A stretch of 64,000 bases of DNA from Fibrobacter sp. UBA4297 (GCF_002394865.1 NZ_DGUZ01000023.1:155873-219872); one strand, 5' to 3'. Shown: positions 31,334 through 41,137, numbered from the stretch's first letter. Numbers and translations: made by a program. Notes: generated by a model from the letters alone, not told the origin.

Positions 31334-34300
31334 CTAGCGGACTACGCCCACGCGGTAAAGTTTCTGCTTGGTCTTGCCACTTTCGAACTTCACCTTCAGG
31401 CGTGCCGTATAAACGTCACTGCCGAGATTACGCAAGTCGAAATTGGCTTGATTCTTGCCAGCCACGCCATCTGCGATGTCCGTCTTGAAAACGCAGAGTC
31501 CCGTGATATCGTAGAGTTCCAGCTTGATGGACCGCGGCTTTGCACCAAGTTCCATACGCACCTTCGCATCGCCACCGCGCACCGGGTTCGGATAAATAAA
31601 GAATTCCGTAATCTCGTCCTTCGACTTTACGGCGTTGACATCGCCAAGCTTAGACGCATCGAAGAATCCTGTACGTTCATTGCCTCCCGCCGGGAGCGCC
31701 CATGCACCAGCAAACCTTTCAGCACCGTTAGCCGCCTTGTCCAAGCGGAATGCGGTCACAGAATTTCTGTGGAATGCGTAAAGTTCCGGTCCCTTGGAAT
31801 CCTTGACCGCATCGGTCACGTAAATGCTCATCGGAACAATTTGCGAAAGCGAATCGTTCATTTCGTAACTGCCCGCGGCAATCGGGAAGCGTTCAGAAAC
31901 GCGCTTGCCCTTGCCCGTGTAAGCATACACAAGGCCATCGCTTGAAGGCACGAGAATTTCAGGAATCTTGTCGCCCGTGACATCCACAAGAATCGGGTCA
32001 CTATGGAATCCGACGATAGGCGTACCGCGATTAATCATTACAGGGAAGCCTTCTACCGGCACACCGAAGCGGTCGAGCGCGTAAACGAGGTTATCGCCAA
32101 GGAACACGATTTCAGGGTATCCGTCGCCATTGATATCGCCAAGAGCAAAACCAGACATTTCGTCCTTGAGACCGCTCGTGCCACGAGAACCGCGCTTGTA
32201 TTCCTGGTTCCATTCCGACAAGAGCTTACCCCCTTCACCAAGCTTAAAACTTGCAATTGTTCCGCGAGAACCAAGCATCACCGCCTCAACGGTTCCGTCA
32301 CGGTCTAAATCTGTACAAGCCACGCGGAACTTTTCGCCACTGGCGGCAGACACCTGCGAATAGCCAGCCCTTTGCTTGCTAAAGCTCGGGCGTTCATCGG
32401 CCTTGTCTTCGAGCGTAAACTTGCGCATGAAGATTTTTCCTTCATCGCCCACAACAACGCCAAAGTAATCTTTCTTGTCCGTCTTGCAAAGGGCCATGTC
32501 CTGCGGGCGAACGCCTTCCGTCGAAGTAAACGTACGAGTCATTTCGTCGGTCAAGTTCACCGTCCAGAATCCCGAATCAGAGGCAAAGAACAAGTGCGAG
32601 TTCGCAACAATCGGGCCGACCAGAGCCGACTTGATTGTAGGTGCTCCCGAGACAGATTTCTGCAAGTCCATTACATCTTGCATCGGGACGCCGGCATTAA
32701 ACGATGTACGCACTAGATACTTTTTATGCAACGAATAGACACGTTCTCCATCGCCTGCAATCCCGACAAGTGCACCGTAATTCGGACCCACGCGATACAA
32801 CGGCTGATCCACCTTAGCCTTGTTTTTCGAGACCTGCCCAATCACGACAGACGTATCCGAAGCAAAAAGGGAATCGCCAAGAGCGTTCATCGCCTGGAGC
32901 GTTCCGTCTTCGGAGGCAAACACAATCGCCTTGCCCGTCTCGTCATCTTCGTAATTGACGAACACCGCACCGCGCACCGCATTTGCAAGCCCAACATTCT
33001 TCGGGAACTTCGAATTCTCGATGCTGCCGTCATCGACGCTAATCGTCACGCGAATCACCGGAGCGGCAAAGTTATACACGCTATCGCCTCTGAACGAGTT
33101 TGCGTTCCTTTCGATACGGGCATCCTTCGGGATCTCAACAGAAATCTTGATTCCCGTATGACCGCCCTGCGTCGTAGCCGTATTGGCATAGCCCGTCGGG
33201 AGAATAGCCATGACAGTATCCCTGGGCTTCTTGTCCTTTGAATAGCGAGCATGCGGGAGCAGGTCGGCACCGCTTCCGAAATCATAGGCGTCTTCTCCAA
33301 TGGCATTCTTGAAGGTTTTGCCAATGCTCAGCACGCCATCAGATTCCACAAGCGAAAGCCCGAACTGGTGGTCGCGATAATCATTACCGCCCCAAAGGTT
33401 TGCAGCCCCGTACTGTACGGTTTCGCGCAAGTACCAGTCGTTGACTTTCCACACGGCAATGCCGCTTGCCGGGAGAGCGGCATCAAAGCTGCTCACGCCC
33501 AGAACGAGACCCTTTGCCATGTTCGTATTACGCTTGCACTTGCCATCCGTGCAAAGGCTGTCTTCAAAAACTGTATTCAGGCTATCCGCAATGACCGAGC
33601 GTTTTTCGACATCGTTATTTTGCTTAGCCTCGCCAAGATAAACCGTCACCATGCCGTCTTTGTCCCAAGAACGCTGACGATTCTCGATCAAGATGTACTC
33701 GTTTGCGCTTAAGGCGACCTTCACGATTTCGGTGCCAAGGCCACTACCCGCCGCCGCAATATCAACCGTCACCGGATGCCCTGCCGTCGGGTGCACTTCC
33801 TTGACATTCGACCAGCCCATGTAGGCACGTTCCCATGCAGCCGGCAAAACCGGGAAGAATCCGTTACCCGTATTGTAGCCTGCAAAATCCATCACATCGA
33901 AATAGCCCAGGCGAGAAATTCCTTGGACACGGTCGTAGGTATCGGGCATGCCAAGTTCACGGCCAATCTGGTTCACCACAATACCGTTAATGCCCCAGTT
34001 CAGGCCATCCTGCGACGCCGTTTCGCTCACCACCATGATGCTCTTGAGCGTATCAATAGCAGAACCCTTCAGCACAAGGCCATTGTACAGGGAATCATCA
34101 GAAACAACAAGCTCCGGAAGCGAATCACTCTGCAGGTAAATCCAGTCCGGCCTTCCAATGTAAATATCCAGGAAATCCCCCGGAGTATTTGCGCCCTTAG
34201 TCCCCATGCTGCCGCCATCGAGCAAGCGGTTAGCACCCGCATGCGCAATCATGAACGAACGTCTGGTATTCGGATTTTCGGAAAGCGGAATCTTGAACGG

Positions 34301-34765
34301 AGATCCATCTTCGGACTTGTGCGCGGCCATCACCGCGTCATAGACAAAACGCAAGTAGTCATGGCTACGGGCTTCGTCATACGCAGCCGTCTTTTCGCCC
34401 TTCAGTTTCTGGGTTCGGTTATAGTCGATTATCGGCTTGTTGATTTCGTAAGCCGTCCCATTTTCAGGGAATATCGTCGCCTTGATGACGAGTTTGCCAC
34501 CGCTCGCCGCCTGGTAATAGGAATTCGCAAACTGCAAATGCTTTTCCCAGTAATACTTGTTCCCGCGACTTTCGGAGGGGTCCAGGTTATACGTTGCCGT
34601 ATCGGAGCCAAATCGCCCGGTACCTGTAGTGAGCGAGTTATCCGGAGACTCCTTTTTAAACTGCACACGCAACACAAAAACTTCGAGCGTGTCCGCCGCA
34701 TGCGTGAAAGACGCAAAAGAGAGGACACCCAAAAACAATGCGAAAATCTTGGCATTTAACTTCAT
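31334..34765 (-). CDS. Large exported M6-peptidase-like protein with lost HExxH, FG-GAP repeats and sorting tail
   Basis: A 1143-residue protein with a Sec signal (cleavage near THAADT). Residues 25-340 follow the M6 (immune-inhibitor-A-like) pattern: YYQAASGGKL, FMIAHAGANR, ELGMPDTYD, GYFDVMDFAGYN and LPAAWERAYMGW. The zinc site HExGH is replaced by NQIGR (265-269), so no protease activity is expected. Residues about 600-1020 hold FG-GAP/VCBS-like repeats (DLDRDGTVEAV, DINGDGYPEIV, DVTGDKIPEIL). The C-terminus (FFIYPNPVRGG ... SIKLELYDITG) is a type IX sorting tail. Probably a surface-anchored binding protein. Confidence 0.82.
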   Translation of the reverse strand: MKLNAKIFALFLGVLSFASFTHAADTLEVFVLRVQFKKESPDNSLTTGTGRFGSDTATYNLDPSESRGNKYYWEKHLQFANSYYQAASGGKLVIKATIFPENGTAYEINKPIIDYNRTQKLKGEKTAAYDEARSHDYLRFVYDAVMAAHKSEDGSPFKIPLSENPNTRRSFMIAHAGANRLLDGGSMGTKGANTPGDFLDIYIGRPDWIYLQSDSLPELVVSDDSLYNGLVLKGSAIDTLKSIMVVSETASQDGLNWGINGIVVNQIGRELGMPDTYDRVQGISRLGYFDVMDFAGYNTGNGFFPVLPAAWERAYMGWSNVKEVHPTAGHPVTVDIAAAGSGLGTEIVKVALSANEYILIENRQRSWDKDGMVTVYLGEAKQNNDVEKRSVIADSLNTVFEDSLCTDGKCKRNTNMAKGLVLGVSSFDAALPASGIAVWKVNDWYLRETVQYGAANLWGGNDYRDHQFGLSLVESDGVLSIGKTFKNAIGEDAYDFGSGADLLPHARYSKDKKPRDTVMAILPTGYANTATTQGGHTGIKISVEIPKDARIERNANSFRGDSVYNFAAPVIRVTISVDDGSIENSKFPKNVGLANAVRGAVFVNYEDDETGKAIVFASEDGTLQAMNALGDSLFASDTSVVIGQVSKNKAKVDQPLYRVGPNYGALVGIAGDGERVYSLHKKYLVRTSFNAGVPMQDVMDLQKSVSGAPTIKSALVGPIVANSHLFFASDSGFWTVNLTDEMTRTFTSTEGVRPQDMALCKTDKKDYFGVVVGDEGKIFMRKFTLEDKADERPSFSKQRAGYSQVSAASGEKFRVACTDLDRDGTVEAVMLGSRGTIASFKLGEGGKLLSEWNQEYKRGSRGTSGLKDEMSGFALGDINGDGYPEIVFLGDNLVYALDRFGVPVEGFPVMINRGTPIVGFHSDPILVDVTGDKIPEILVPSSDGLVYAYTGKGKRVSERFPIAAGSYEMNDSLSQIVPMSIYVTDAVKDSKGPELYAFHRNSVTAFRLDKAANGAERFAGAWALPAGGNERTGFFDASKLGDVNAVKSKDEITEFFIYPNPVRGGDAKVRMELGAKPRSIKLELYDITGLCVFKTDIADGVAGKNQANFDLRNLGSDVYTARLKVKFESGKTKQKLYRVGVVR

Positions 34766-34782
34766 GTTTATAATTTACTAAA

Positions 34783-34860
34783 ATAGAACTTAGAACTTAG
34801 AACCTAGAACTTAGTTTTTTAGGTTTTATAGTCAACTTAGTAATAGGAAGTAGGACAACT
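34783..34860. repeat. 7-bp tandem repeats in spacer
   Basis: TAGAACT TAGAACT TAGAACC TAGAACT TAGTTTT (34784-34818), then AATAGGA AGTAGGA (34843-34856). Same heptamer family as at 6541, in the spacer ahead of the large M6-like gene. The spacer 34766-34886 holds no other feature. Confidence 0.75.
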
Positions 34861-34886
34861 GCGTAAGGCGAGCAAAATCTACGAAA

Positions 34887-35690
34887 TTACCCACCGATAC
34901 GCTGATAGCTCCGCGGGATGTTGAGGCGCCAAGTGCCCAAGCCAAATTTCTTTCCATGATCAATTTTACGCACGCGAATTTCAAGGAAAACCATATCATC
35001 ACGAACAAATGATATTCTTGAAGGCGTTTTCACACCGGAGAATTCCTTATATTCCTCAATTACAAGCGTTTCGTCTTTGCCATCGCGGCCAAGCATCTTG
35101 AGCCAAAGCACCTCGCCATTTTTTTCGGCATAAGTAAAGTGGCGGGTCAGCGCATCGCGAGCTTCGTGAATCTTGACTATGCATCCGCCTGTGGCAACAG
35201 CGCCGGAATCGCTGACGCAGGCGGAATCCCGCACCGAGACTTCTTCAAGATTTTCGGGCACGACACGCCCCTCGAACAGCCCAGCAACTTGATGGATGTG
35301 CACCAGCGGAAGCGAAGGATCGTTCAAAAGCCCGACCATATAGCCCGCCCCCTGCATATAAAGCTTTTCAGTCGGGAAAACCATCTGCCAGCCTTCAGGG
35401 AGCCACAAGAGCGAGGCCACACCAATGCCTAGCGAGCCAGTCAGCTCCATGCGGTAGCGCTTGCCGGGCACAGAGAAAAGCACCGCATCCAGTTCCTGCG
35501 ATTTTCCGTCCACCGAATGTATGGTGAGTAAAAACTTTGCACGCAGGCTATCTGCAGGGGCTTCGGCTGGTTCCGCAGCGTTTGACGCCGCCTGATGTCC
35601 GCCAGTACAGCCCATCAAGAAAAGCGAAAGCAGGAGGAGCGCACAAAATCCCCGCAAAAAGGCGCCGTTTTTCGCTACCGCCATAGCCAT
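34887..35690 (-). CDS. LolB/DUF4292-like lipoprotein
   Basis: A 267-residue lipoprotein (LRGFCALLLLSLFLMGC, Cys about 28). The mature part shows beta strands with AVLFSVPGKRYRMELTGSLG and VASLLWLPEGWQMVFPTEKL, the order typical of LolB-like/DUF4292 outer-membrane lipoproteins that handle lipid moieties. Residues 100-200 contain two Cys. It ends a five-gene run after the TPR lipoprotein (6-base gap). Function inferred from fold only. Confidence 0.65.
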   Translation of the reverse strand: MAMAVAKNGAFLRGFCALLLLSLFLMGCTGGHQAASNAAEPAEAPADSLRAKFLLTIHSVDGKSQELDAVLFSVPGKRYRMELTGSLGIGVASLLWLPEGWQMVFPTEKLYMQGAGYMVGLLNDPSLPLVHIHQVAGLFEGRVVPENLEEVSVRDSACVSDSGAVATGGCIVKIHEARDALTRHFTYAEKNGEVLWLKMLGRDGKDETLVIEEYKEFSGVKTPSRISFVRDDMVFLEIRVRKIDHGKKFGLGTWRLNIPRSYQRIGG

Positions 35691-35696
35691 AAGCCC

Positions 35697-37610
35697 CTAC
35701 TTCTTTTTGCCAAAGAACTTCAGTACGGCAGGGTGCTTGGGATTGAGCTTCTTCAACTTGTTGTAAGACTTACGAGCTTCTTTCTTAAGGCCGAGAGCTT
35801 CCTGAATGGCGCCCATGTGTTCCCAGAACACATCGTCGCGGCTCATCTTCTTGCTATCGATCAGCTGCATGGCCTCATAAGCTTCATCAAAACGGCCCAA
35901 GCGGTACAAGCCCCATGCCTTGGAATCCAAATAAGCGTCCTTGCCATCGCCATCCTTTTCGAGAGCAAGCGCTTCGAGCACGAGCTTGTAGCCCTTCTCG
36001 ACTTCGGCAGGCGTGCGGTTCAATTCGATGAGCGAATAGCCGTAATAGTTCAAAGTCGAGGCTCTTTCACGCGGCGAGAATTCCGAAAGTTTCAAGAGGT
36101 ATTCAAAATGCCGGAACGATTCGTCATAGCGCTTGAGGCGTTCCAGGTTCATCGCCATCGAGAGGCGCACGCGATTGTACGAGGAATCCTTCGCAAAGAA
36201 CTTTTCGAGCATGGCCTCGGCACGTGTGCGATTGTTAACAGCATGAGCCTTCTTGAGCGAATCAGCACGTGTATCCTTTTCCAATTCCAGAGCTTCACCG
36301 ATGAGCGCTCTCGAATAAATGTCCAAGACCTGCAAGTACCTAACTTGCGCCTCGTTTTTCAGCTGCACCATATTTGCAGAATCCACAACGCCCGGGAGCG
36401 GTTTCCACGTTTCCCAGAACTGCATAAGCGAATCCAGCAACGGGAACGCCTTGTCAAACTTGTCTGCAAGTGCATAGACCGAAGCCAACAACATTCTCGT
36501 ATCGCCGTTCGATACAGAATCGGACTTTTCGGCATACTTAATTGCTTCGGCGTAATTTTGTTCGCTCGCAAAGATATTCACGAGACCAAGGTATGCACGG
36601 TTCGCATATTTCGGCTGGCCTTGCAATTTATCGATGGAAGCAAGCAAGTGGACCTTCGCGCTATCGCGCATGCCGATATCATATTCATACTGACCGATAA
36701 AGCAAAGCACCGCAGGCGTCCTGACGCCGTCATCGTAATATTTCTTTCGAGCAAATGCATAAGCGCTATCCCCCGGCATCGAAGAAAGCACCAAAATCGT
36801 CATTTCTTCGTCTTCAGGTTTTGCACTCGTAAGCGTATCCGCAATAGCGGCAGCTTCCCTGAAGCGCTTCATCGCCATGAGGCCGCGCACCTTCTGCAAA
36901 AGCATCTGCTTGTCGCCCGTGGCATCGTGAGCTTTACCGAACAGTTCAACTACAGCAGAATCACGCCCCATATCCAAAAGGAGCGAAAGCTGACGCTGGA
37001 ACAAGGTCGAGATATAGTTGACCTTCGGCAAAAGCAAATCGTAAATACGGACAAGTTCTTTCTCGTCACGGAGAGCTTCAAGGAACAGGCTGTAGTCATA
37101 AAGCAAGCCCAAGTCCTGATAACGCGAGGAATCCAGGCCAAGCACAAAATACTTGCGGCTAGAATCGGCTTCGCCCGCCTTCACGTAGAGTCGCGCAAGC
37201 AAAGCATACTGGGCCGCAGTGCGCTTGCCTTTAAGGCGGGAGGCCTTTTGCGCCTCGACAAGAGCAAGAGAATCTTCACCCGCAGCAACCAGGCGTTCTG
37301 CCACACCGAAACCTAAATAACGGCTCGTCGGGTCTGCCTTGTAGGCCTGTTTCCAAAAGAAATCCGCCTCACGCTGGTCGCCACGCATTTCCATGTTTTT
37401 AGCAAGGAAGAAAAATTCGTGGGCCGCCTCGAGGTCAACCTCGACCTTTGGCTTTTCCACCTTGGATTCCACGACCTTCTGGATTACAGCGGAGTCGACC
37501 GAAGTCAAAGTCTTGGCTGCGACATCAGTCTTTTTGGCAGGTGCAGAACTACAGGCGCACAAAGCGGCCATACCCAAAGAAAGCACCCATGGAAAAAAGA
37601 CATGACGCAT
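35697..37610 (-). CDS. TPR-repeat lipoprotein
   Basis: A 637-residue lipoprotein (RHVFFPWVLSLGMAALCAC, Cys about 18-20). The rest is almost wholly TPR repeats, e.g. AHEFFFLAKNMEMRGDQREA, EKSDSVSNGDTRMLLASVYA and DEAYEAMQLIDSKKMSRDDV, ending with KKLNPKHPAVLKFFGKKK. It is a scaffold in the envelope, like other TPR lipoproteins. Sits between the PASTA protein and the LolB-like lipoprotein with gaps of 20 and 6 bases, suggesting joint function at the outer membrane. Confidence 0.85.
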   Translation of the reverse strand: MRHVFFPWVLSLGMAALCACSSAPAKKTDVAAKTLTSVDSAVIQKVVESKVEKPKVEVDLEAAHEFFFLAKNMEMRGDQREADFFWKQAYKADPTSRYLGFGVAERLVAAGEDSLALVEAQKASRLKGKRTAAQYALLARLYVKAGEADSSRKYFVLGLDSSRYQDLGLLYDYSLFLEALRDEKELVRIYDLLLPKVNYISTLFQRQLSLLLDMGRDSAVVELFGKAHDATGDKQMLLQKVRGLMAMKRFREAAAIADTLTSAKPEDEEMTILVLSSMPGDSAYAFARKKYYDDGVRTPAVLCFIGQYEYDIGMRDSAKVHLLASIDKLQGQPKYANRAYLGLVNIFASEQNYAEAIKYAEKSDSVSNGDTRMLLASVYALADKFDKAFPLLDSLMQFWETWKPLPGVVDSANMVQLKNEAQVRYLQVLDIYSRALIGEALELEKDTRADSLKKAHAVNNRTRAEAMLEKFFAKDSSYNRVRLSMAMNLERLKRYDESFRHFEYLLKLSEFSPRERASTLNYYGYSLIELNRTPAEVEKGYKLVLEALALEKDGDGKDAYLDSKAWGLYRLGRFDEAYEAMQLIDSKKMSRDDVFWEHMGAIQEALGLKKEARKSYNKLKKLNPKHPAVLKFFGKKK

Positions 37611-37630
37611 TAAAAACTCCCTAAAAAGTT

Positions 37631-38392
37631 CTAGTCAGCAATGATAAAGTTTACGCGGGAACCCGGCTTGAGATAGTCACCGTACTTCGGAGAAGTCTCA
37701 ATCACGGAACCGGGACGGGCGCCATCTTCACTTTTCTGGCGCTTGATGTAACCCACCTTGAAACCAAGCCTATCCATCTGCGGATAAACTTCGTCCATCA
37801 GGATGCCTTCAAAATTGGGGAGCAATGTTCTACCAGTCGTAGCGCCAGCCGAAATCACAACCTTCACCGTATCGCCCACGCGGACGGTATCGCCTGCAAG
37901 CGGAAGCGTACGAATCACGGCACCGCGAGGAATGCTCTGGTGAGCGCCCTGAATTGTACCGCCGTTGACAAGGCCTGCACGGACAAGCGAGATATCGGCC
38001 TGCTTCTGGCTCTTGCCGCGCAAATCCGGGATAACCACCTTGCGAAGCCCAAGGCTCTTCGTGAGTTTCACGGTACGGCCAATTTTTGCGATACGGCCAG
38101 CTTTTGGCATCTGCACAAGCACCATTCCCGCCGGAATCTGTGAACTGTAGCGGCCTTCCTTAATCCATTCAAACTTGAAACCCGCTTCCGTCAATGCCGT
38201 TTCTGCAGCCTTTTCGGACATGCCTTCGAGATTTGGCACCGCGCCCGTGCTTGCGAAAGCGCCCGCAAACGCAGGCATCAAGAGCTTATCGACCATAATC
38301 ACAAGCGCGATTACAACAACAATCCAAATGACGAAAGCCTTGAAAATGGCGGTTTGTCTAACCTTGTTCCAAAGCGACTTTATTTTATTCAT
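37631..38392 (-). CDS. Membrane-anchored triple-PASTA protein
   Basis: A 253-residue protein with one N-terminal membrane helix (about 18-36) and three PASTA domains: VPNLEGMSEKAAETALTEAG, VVIPDLRGKSQKQADISLVR and LLPNFEGILMDEVYPQMDRL. PASTA domains bind peptidoglycan or muropeptides, and are usually the outer part of Ser/Thr kinases or class B PBPs. Here neither kinase nor transpeptidase domain is attached. The neighbours are a Crp/Fnr regulator (upstream) and TPR lipoprotein (downstream). Confidence 0.88.
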   Translation of the reverse strand: MNKIKSLWNKVRQTAIFKAFVIWIVVVIALVIMVDKLLMPAFAGAFASTGAVPNLEGMSEKAAETALTEAGFKFEWIKEGRYSSQIPAGMVLVQMPKAGRIAKIGRTVKLTKSLGLRKVVIPDLRGKSQKQADISLVRAGLVNGGTIQGAHQSIPRGAVIRTLPLAGDTVRVGDTVKVVISAGATTGRTLLPNFEGILMDEVYPQMDRLGFKVGYIKRQKSEDGARPGSVIETSPKYGDYLKPGSRVNFIIAD

Positions 38393-38407
38393 AACAAATT
38401 CTTGGGC

Positions 38408-39118
38408 TTAGCCCTTAGTAGCTTTTTCCTGGAGAGCGTCTTCGTCAAAAATGACGATATCCTTGCCGGTCATTGCAATGGCGTTAGCCCTTACAAGCAA
38501 GGAACAAATGCGGCTCACCGTTTCACGAGTCGTCCCGGACATGTCGGCAAGCTGCTGCTGCGTCGGACGATTGTGGATAACGGTCACCATGTTTCCGTTG
38601 TCCGTATGGATGCGGACACCGCGTTCCTGCATCAGGTTGAGGAGCGTACCCGCCACGCGACCAGATACAGACATGGTCGAAAGAGAGCCAATCTGCTTGT
38701 TCGCCTTGCGGAGTCTCTTGCAAAGTTCGCTCATGAGGGCCATGGCGATTTCGGGAGACTTGCGAAGCAAGCTAAGGAAAGATTCACGGTGGATGACGAG
38801 AAGTTTGGCGTCAGTCACCGTACGGACGGAGGCAGACCGGGGTTCGCCGTCAATCAGCGACATTTCCCCGAAAAAGTCCCCGCGTTCAAGGAAGGACAAA
38901 ATGGTTTCACGTCCGTCGATGCCTGTCATGTAGACTTGCACGGAACCAGTGGCAATCAAGTACAGAGCCTGCACAGAATCGTCACCTTCCAAGACCACAG
39001 TCTCATCACGATTGTAGTTCTTGACGATTACCAGATTGGCAATCATCCCCAACTGTTCTTCGTTCAACTCCGAAAAGAGCTCGACGCCCTTCAGCAAATC
39101 AACTGTGGATGTATCCAT
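38408..39118 (-). CDS. Crp/Fnr family transcription regulator
   Basis: A 236-residue regulator. Cyclic-nucleotide-binding-like beta barrel 10-130 (DDSVQALYLIATGSVQVYMT, GDFFGEMSLIDGEPRSASVR) and a Crp-type winged helix (QQQLADMSGTTRETVSRICS). No Cys cluster for an iron-sulfur centre, so it is Crp-like rather than Fnr-like. The GEMSLIDGEPRSASV cassette resembles cAMP-binding sites, but the ligand is not known. It lies between purA and the PASTA gene in one run. Confidence 0.9.
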   Translation of the reverse strand: MDTSTVDLLKGVELFSELNEEQLGMIANLVIVKNYNRDETVVLEGDDSVQALYLIATGSVQVYMTGIDGRETILSFLERGDFFGEMSLIDGEPRSASVRTVTDAKLLVIHRESFLSLLRKSPEIAMALMSELCKRLRKANKQIGSLSTMSVSGRVAGTLLNLMQERGVRIHTDNGNMVTVIHNRPTQQQLADMSGTTRETVSRICSLLVRANAIAMTGKDIVIFDEDALQEKATKG

Positions 39119-39139
39119 TTTTCCTTCCCTTTTTTTTGT

Positions 39140-40423
39140 TTAGTCTAAATCAACAATGATACTCTGGTCGCGCTTTGCACCGATAGAAATCATGCCAATC
39201 TTCACGCCGACAAGTTCCGCCATGCGGTCGAGATACTTGCGAGCGTTAGCCGGCAATTCTTCGAGCTTGCGGCACTTGGTGGTATCACACTTCCAGCCCG
39301 GCATTTCCTCGTAAACCGGCACACAACGTCCGACCTTGGAAAGCTGGTTCGGGAAGTTTTCGATCTTTTCGCCGTCGCATTCATAGTGAGTGCAAATCTT
39401 GATGGTATCGAACGTGTCGAGCACGTCGAGCTTCGTGATGGCGAGGTGCGTAAGGCCATTCACCACGGCGGCCTTGCGGACAACCGGAGCGTCAAACCAA
39501 CCGCAGCGGCGGTTACGGCCAGTCGTTGCACCGTATTCGTTACCGATCTTGCGGAGCGTGTCGCCCGTTTCGTCCAAGAGTTCCGTCGGGAACGGACCAT
39601 TACCCACGCGAGTCGTGTAAGCCTTCACGACACCGACAACCTGGTCGATAGCCGTGGGGCCAATGCCAGCGCCGCAACTTGCGTAACCGGCAACAGTGTT
39701 GCTGGAGGTCACGAACGGGTAAGTACCCTGGTCAACGTCGAGGATAGTGCCCTGAGCGCCTTCGAACACGAGACGCTTACCTTCCTTGACGGCCTTGTAG
39801 AGCATTTCGCTCACGTCACGCACGAACGGCTTGATCTTCTGGCCGAGTTCGAGGTAGTCCTTGATGACCACTTCCGGATCGATTTCCGGAACGTCGTACA
39901 TCACCTTAAATTCTTCGTTGTGGACCTTAGCCATAGCTTCGACACGCGGACGGAGTTCACGTTCGTCCATGAGGTCGCCCACGCGGACACCGATGCGGTT
40001 CACCTTGTCGCTATAGCACGGACCGATACCGCGACCCGTGGTACCGATAGCAGCCTTGCCGGCCTTCTTTTCCTTGGCGCGGTCCAAGGTGGAGTGGTAC
40101 GGGAGCACGACATGTGCGTTATCAGCGATGAACAGACGGCCTTCCGGGTTGATTCCCTTCGTGTGGAGGTCTGCAATTTCGTTCAATGTCTGAATCGGGT
40201 CGAGCACGACGCCGTTACCGATGACGCAAATCTTGTCCGGGTGCATAATGCCCGAGGGAATAAGGTGGAAGACGAACTTCTTGTCGCCTACTTCCACAGT
40301 GTGACCGGCGTTAGCACCGCCCTGGAAACGCACGATATAGTCTGCATCGAGCGTTAAGAAATCTACAACCTTGGCTTTTCCTTCGTCGCCCCACTGGGAG
40401 CCGATAACAACACGATTTGCCAT
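39140..40423 (-). CDS. purA: Adenylosuccinate synthetase
   Basis: A 427-residue enzyme that joins IMP and aspartate with GTP, first committed step to AMP. N-terminus VVIGSQWGDEGKAKVVDFLT holds the P-loop-like active site with Asp 13; residue 17 is Ala where most family members have Gly (GDEGKGK). Other conserved parts: GGANAGHT, IGTTGRGIGP, VTSSNTVAG and TTGRNRRCGWFD. Full length. First gene of the purA/Crp/PASTA/TPR/LolB-like run. The 212-base spacer upstream is shared with a divergent gene. Confidence 0.96.
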   Translation of the reverse strand: MANRVVIGSQWGDEGKAKVVDFLTLDADYIVRFQGGANAGHTVEVGDKKFVFHLIPSGIMHPDKICVIGNGVVLDPIQTLNEIADLHTKGINPEGRLFIADNAHVVLPYHSTLDRAKEKKAGKAAIGTTGRGIGPCYSDKVNRIGVRVGDLMDERELRPRVEAMAKVHNEEFKVMYDVPEIDPEVVIKDYLELGQKIKPFVRDVSEMLYKAVKEGKRLVFEGAQGTILDVDQGTYPFVTSSNTVAGYASCGAGIGPTAIDQVVGVVKAYTTRVGNGPFPTELLDETGDTLRKIGNEYGATTGRNRRCGWFDAPVVRKAAVVNGLTHLAITKLDVLDTFDTIKICTHYECDGEKIENFPNQLSKVGRCVPVYEEMPGWKCDTTKCRKLEELPANARKYLDRMAELVGVKIGMISIGAKRDQSIIVDLD

Positions 40424-40551
40424 AAATCCTTCGTTTTATTTCTTTGACAACCGAAACGGTTTCCCCAAGGTACTTCCCTGGAGCCCTTTTTCGCCATAAA
40501 GATATAAAAAGTGGTTAGTCCACAGCGGCTAGGGGTTAGAGCTTATGCCTT

Positions 40552-40574
40552 AAAAAAGCCTCAAAAAAGGAGGC
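40552..40574 (-). terminator. Weak terminator-like hairpin upstream of purA
   Basis: GCCTC / GAGGC 5-bp stem with an A-rich loop and, on the minus strand, a T-run after it (40552-40557). It may stop minus-strand transcripts entering from the hydrolase pseudogene. The stem is short, so confidence is low. Confidence 0.35.
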
Positions 40575-40635
40575 TATTCCTAGAAGCTCCAATCCTGACC
40601 GCCTTCGTAAAATACAAATTTCTTATCTTTAGAGC

Positions 40636-41070
40636 ATGGCTGAAGAAATTAAATCGCTTATCAAAAAACTATCGCCGCTCCTCGAAGAAGATTCGGAAGT
40701 TTTTCGCGAACTCGTAACTTTTTTTAGCGGCACGGCCAAGATCAGCATGCACCGCGACGACTTGTGCAAATTTCTCCAGGACAACAGAACGTTCGAAGTC
40801 GTGCGCGTGAGCGGCAAGAGCTACAAGGACTGCGTTTACGAGCTCGTAGACAACTATCCCGAGATGATGGACGCGATTGGCATGTTGCGCTACTACAAGG
40901 CGCCAACCGGGAATATCAAGTGGGAAGAAGTCGAAGCCGCCGAAATTGCGATGGGCAACGAACTCACGATGAACGCCTACGGGTGGGCTCCTGATGCCTG
41001 GACAATTTTTGAATCGGGCGAGAGCGAGCACAGCCTTGTCGCCATCGTCGCGCTAGATTCTCTGCTTTAA
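40636..41070 (+). CDS. Small cytosolic protein, unknown family
   Basis: A 144-residue acidic protein without signal peptide: helical N-terminus (EEIKSLIKKLSPLLEEDSEV), then KISMHRDDLCKFLQDN, and a C-terminal half with a strand-rich end. TATCTT lies close upstream of the ATG and no clear Shine-Dalgarno sequence is seen. It is the only plus-strand gene in a long stretch of minus-strand genes. Codon use is like the neighbours. I do not recognise the family. Confidence 0.6.
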   Translation: MAEEIKSLIKKLSPLLEEDSEVFRELVTFFSGTAKISMHRDDLCKFLQDNRTFEVVRVSGKSYKDCVYELVDNYPEMMDAIGMLRYYKAPTGNIKWEEVEAAEIAMGNELTMNAYGWAPDAWTIFESGESEHSLVAIVALDSLL

Positions 41071-41137
41071 AAGAAAGAAGTAAAGGAACCGCAGTCAATT
41101 CCATAGTCGTAAAAGCAGTAGCAAGTGTACTTGCCAT

